Both the position numbers and the translations under genes were made by a program. DNA of 64,000 nucleotides, taken from Shimia aestuarii. GTDB lineage: Bacteria > Pseudomonadota > Alphaproteobacteria > Rhodobacterales > Rhodobacteraceae. Positions within the stretch are counted from its first letter, which is position 1; every line of letters begins with the position of its first letter. The stretch covers positions 434,001 to 498,000 of the forward strand of contig NZ_FOTQ01000001.1 in the NCBI RefSeq assembly GCF_900114635.1, given 5' to 3'. The notes beneath the pieces are model-generated. The model did not search any database. It was not told the origin of the DNA and saw nothing but the letters and a program-made list of their open reading frames with translations. Positions 61,815-64,000 of the stretch are shown here, one piece after another.

Positions 61815-62617
61815 CCCGCCCCCTCATCCTGCACGCCGGGTTCCACAAGACCGGCACATCCAGCCTGCAACAGACGCTCAAGGCCAATCGGGGCGCGATC
61901 AAGACCCATTGCAACCTCGTCCTGAAATTCCGCCTCAAGGAATTGCTGCACGCCACTCGAGGCTACTCGACTTGGCGCGATCCCCTGTCGCTGGCCAAAT
62001 TTGCCCACCGCGCCGACACATGGCTGGCGGATCAGCCCGACTACATGCATCGCGGCCTCATCGCCTCGGCCGAAGAATTCGCAGGCCACATGCCCGGACG
62101 CGAAGGCCTCGACGATTATGGCGCCGCGCTGGACCTTCTCCCGGAACTCGTTGCCGCCTTTCATCGCCGCTACACCGCGCCCGACCTGCATGTGGTCTTC
62201 ACCACCCGCAACGCAGAAAGCTGGCTCACCAGTGCCTATTGGGAGCACGTGAAATCCTCTTCCATGACGATGGACCTTCCCGAGTTCCAGACCCGCTATG
62301 CCAAGGCCGCCCATTTCACACCGCTGCTTGATCAGCTGGCGGAAAAAATCGCCCCGGTCCCGCTGCACCGCATCGCGCTTGAGGACTGGCGCTATCATCC
62401 GCTCGGCCTCGCCGCACCGCTTTTGTCCCTTGTCGGCATGGACGGCGAAACCCAGGCCGCGCTCACCCAGATTCCCCCGGTAAACACTCGGCTACCGGAC
62501 GCGCTTTTGCAGGAATTGCTGGACCTCAACCGCAATATCAGCGACAGGGAGACCCGCAAGACGGCCAAGCAGCGCTTGATTGCAGCCTACGAACAGCAAA
62601 CCGGACAGACCCCGTGA
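61811..62617 (+). CDS. Sulfotransferase-like protein 2
   Basis: 268 aa with a GTG start overlapping the previous stop (GTGA). Same order of motifs as protein 1: HAGFHKTGTSSLQQ, SAEEFAGHMPGR, VVFTTRNAESWLTSAYW. The two are tandem paralogues that have diverged enough to suggest separate substrates. Overlaps trmD by 4 nt. Confidence 0.83.
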   Translation: MTRPLILHAGFHKTGTSSLQQTLKANRGAIKTHCNLVLKFRLKELLHATRGYSTWRDPLSLAKFAHRADTWLADQPDYMHRGLIASAEEFAGHMPGREGLDDYGAALDLLPELVAAFHRRYTAPDLHVVFTTRNAESWLTSAYWEHVKSSSMTMDLPEFQTRYAKAAHFTPLLDQLAEKIAPVPLHRIALEDWRYHPLGLAAPLLSLVGMDGETQAALTQIPPVNTRLPDALLQELLDLNRNISDRETRKTAKQRLIAAYEQQTGQTP

Positions 62618-63420
62618 GCGATACGCCCAAAACTCCCAAGTCGCATGGCCGCAAGGCCATTTCCGTTTCGCTGAAACCACGCGAATTGATGACCCACAAT
62701 CCCCGCCTCGCCGGGATCTGGACCGCGCGGATCATCACCCTCTTTCCTGATGCCTTCCCCGGCGTGCTGGGCGAAAGCCTGACCGGCAAGGCGCTCAAGG
62801 ACGGCAAGTGGCAGCTTGAAACGACCGACCTGCGCCATTTCGGCGTTGGCAAGCACCGCAATGTCGACGACACGCCCGCGGGTGGCGGCGCGGGCATGGT
62901 GCTGCGCCCGGACGTACTGGGCAACGCCATTGAACACGCCATGCAGGGCGCGCGCGGTGTGTGGCCGCTCGTGTATCTCTCGCCCCGTGGTCGCCGCTTC
63001 GATCAGAAAATGGCCCGCGCCTGGAGCGAAGCGGACGGAGTGACAATGCTTTGCGGACGGTTCGAAGGGGTCGATCAACGGGTGCTGGATCACTATGGCA
63101 TCATGGAAGTGTCGCTCGGGGACTTCGTGCTGACGGGGGGTGAAATCGCCGCACAGGCCATGATCGACGCCACGGTGCGGCTTTTGCCTTCGGTGCTTGG
63201 CAATGCCGAAAGCATCGAGGATGAAAGCCATTCCAACGGCCTTCTGGAACACCCGCAATACACCCGCCCTGCGGAATGGAAGGGCCGCGCCATACCCGAT
63301 GTGCTGATGTCTGGGCATCACGGCAACATCGAAAAATGGCGGCGCGAGATGGCCGAAGCGTTGACCCGCGACCGCCGCCCCGACATGTGGCGGGCCTATC
63401 GCAAAGACGGCAAAGATTGA
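62614..63420 (+). CDS. trmD: tRNA (guanine-37-N1)-methyltransferase TrmD
   Basis: 268 aa from a GTG. The N-terminal ~35 residues are an extension; the SPOUT domain begins ARIITLFPDAFPGVLGESL. LCGRFEGVDQRVL and EVSLGDFVLTGGEIAAQ form the trefoil knot for SAM, and GNAESIEDESHSNGLLEHPQYTRP is the active-site loop (broken here for length). Prevents frameshifting at Pro and Leu codons. Conserved rpsP-rimM-trmD order is interrupted by four extra genes. Confidence 0.96.
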   Translation: MSDTPKTPKSHGRKAISVSLKPRELMTHNPRLAGIWTARIITLFPDAFPGVLGESLTGKALKDGKWQLETTDLRHFGVGKHRNVDDTPAGGGAGMVLRPDVLGNAIEHAMQGARGVWPLVYLSPRGRRFDQKMARAWSEADGVTMLCGRFEGVDQRVLDHYGIMEVSLGDFVLTGGEIAAQAMIDATVRLLPSVLGNAESIEDESHSNGLLEHPQYTRPAEWKGRAIPDVLMSGHHGNIEKWRREMAEALTRDRRPDMWRAYRKDGKD

Positions 63421-63500
63421 CAGGCCAGACATGAGTTGCAGAATTGCGGGGCTCGCTGCGCGCATCCTGTGCGTAGCCGCGCCTCGAAAGGAAGCATCCC

Positions 63501-64000
63501 ATGTTCTATGGCAACTTCGAAGGCGAGAACAAAGCCCGTTTTCAAGAGGCTCTGAAAACTCTCGGCGAACTCTGCGGGCCGATGTTTGCCGGCGACAACC
63601 TGATCGGCCTGCAACGCGCCGCCGGATTTCGCGAGGACAAACGGTTCCTCGACGCTCTCCGCCGCAACGCGGAATCGAACCAGGACCTCTCGATTGCGTG
63701 GCGTATTCACACCCTGGTCTGGGCCGCACGCCGTGCGCTGCACCTGCCCGGGGATTTCGTCGAATGTGGTGTCTGGAAAGGGTTCAGCTCTTCGGTGATT
63801 GCCGACTACCTCGCGTTCGAAACGGTCGACAAACAACTGTACCTCTATGACACGTTTTCGGGGATCCCTTCGGAACTGAACTCCGAAAACCGTTCGAACG
63901 AAATCTATGAAAAAGAAACCGGGAACGACCCCGATGCCCTTTACAAACACGTCATCCGCCGGTTTTCCAGATACCCGAACGTCCGCGTCGTGCGGGGCAT
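63501..64000 (+). CDS. TylF/MycF-type SAM-dependent methyltransferase, N-terminal part
   Basis: The frame is open from the ATG at 63501 to the window edge (166 residues seen); AAGGAAG precedes the start. The SAM motif region GDFVECGVWKGFSSSVI (~84-100) and LYLYDTFSGIP (~114-123) match the macrocin O-methyltransferase (TylF/MycF) family. These enzymes usually methylate sugar hydroxyls. It follows trmD by 80 nt, where rplS is more common. Function is inferred from family only. Confidence 0.85.
   Translation, partial: MFYGNFEGENKARFQEALKTLGELCGPMFAGDNLIGLQRAAGFREDKRFLDALRRNAESNQDLSIAWRIHTLVWAARRALHLPGDFVECGVWKGFSSSVIADYLAFETVDKQLYLYDTFSGIPSELNSENRSNEIYEKETGNDPDALYKHVIRRFSRYPNVRVVRG

Noticed and set aside
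1-64000. tRNA genes, CRISPR arrays, insertion sequences or prophage
   Set aside because: I looked for tRNA-like stems, spaced repeats and transposase or integrase motifs and saw none.

Overview
The window is GC-rich, gene-dense alphaproteobacterial chromosome, almost certainly Rhodobacteraceae (Roseobacter group). The basis is gene content and order: a ccoGHIS/ccoNOQP cytochrome cbb3 region beside an FnrL regulator and hemN, a split F0 cluster atpI-B-E-b'-b, a membrane-anchored cytochrome c552 of the Paracoccus CycM type, a DUF1013/TrcR protein, and protein sequences typical of marine Rhodobacterales. The species cannot be named from the sequence alone. I see no tRNA, rRNA, CRISPR array, insertion sequence or prophage.

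Layout. 1-2.4 kb: an acyl-CoA catabolic cluster (acyl-CoA dehydrogenase end, SDR dehydrogenase, CaiB/BaiF CoA-transferase or racemase). 2.4-6.3 kb: heme biosynthesis (hemE divergent from hemC, then hemF). 6.4-10.9 kb: an SDR with a degenerate active site, an RsmC-like methyltransferase, ClpS, a HAD phosphatase and a D-Ala-D-Ala carboxypeptidase with a SPOR tail. 11.0-25.5 kb: a micro-oxic respiration block holding ccoGHIS, ccoNOQP, a universal stress protein, fnrL and hemN, with an AraC and a LysR regulator and a DUF2270 membrane protein embedded. Five FNR-type boxes (TTGAY-N4-RTCAA) lie at 3.5, 15.3, 16.7, 22.3 and 24.1 kb, which links heme supply, oxidase and oxidase assembly to one oxygen-sensing regulator. 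25.5-32.6 kb: a nuclease-family protein and a YejABEF peptide importer with a small extra membrane gene. 32.7-38.8 kb: cytochrome c552, prephenate dehydratase, NudC and a 5'-nucleotidase-family phosphoesterase. 38.8-43.8 kb: the SRP RNA gene, a small phosphatase, a DUF202 protein and dnaX-(methyltransferase)-ybaB-recR. 44-49 kb: TrcR, RNase T2 and the F0 ATP synthase operon. 49-55 kb: regulators, an EamA exporter, an azoreductase, a phytanoyl-CoA dioxygenase-like protein, a YbaK-type deacylase and an old yellow enzyme. 55-64 kb: ffh, three GNAT genes, a chorismate mutase and rpsP-bluB-rimM-(membrane protein, two sulfotransferase-like proteins)-trmD, ending in a truncated TylF-type methyltransferase.

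The most notable observations are: (i) an FNR box in front of the uncharacterised DUF2270 gene; (ii) three genes (hemC, the DUF202 gene, the old yellow enzyme gene) with no Shine-Dalgarno sequence but with a TAG-type -10 hexamer exactly 6 nt before the ATG, which suggests leaderless mRNAs, with hemN fitting the same idea through its FNR geometry; (iii) four 11-bp tandem repeats just downstream of the SRP RNA gene; (iv) a dispersed post-stop element with core TTGCCANAAATACTC; (v) a paralogous sulfotransferase-like pair inside the rimM-trmD operon; and (vi) two proteins of well-known enzyme families with altered catalytic residues (SDR Lys to Thr, RNase T2 Glu to Gln).
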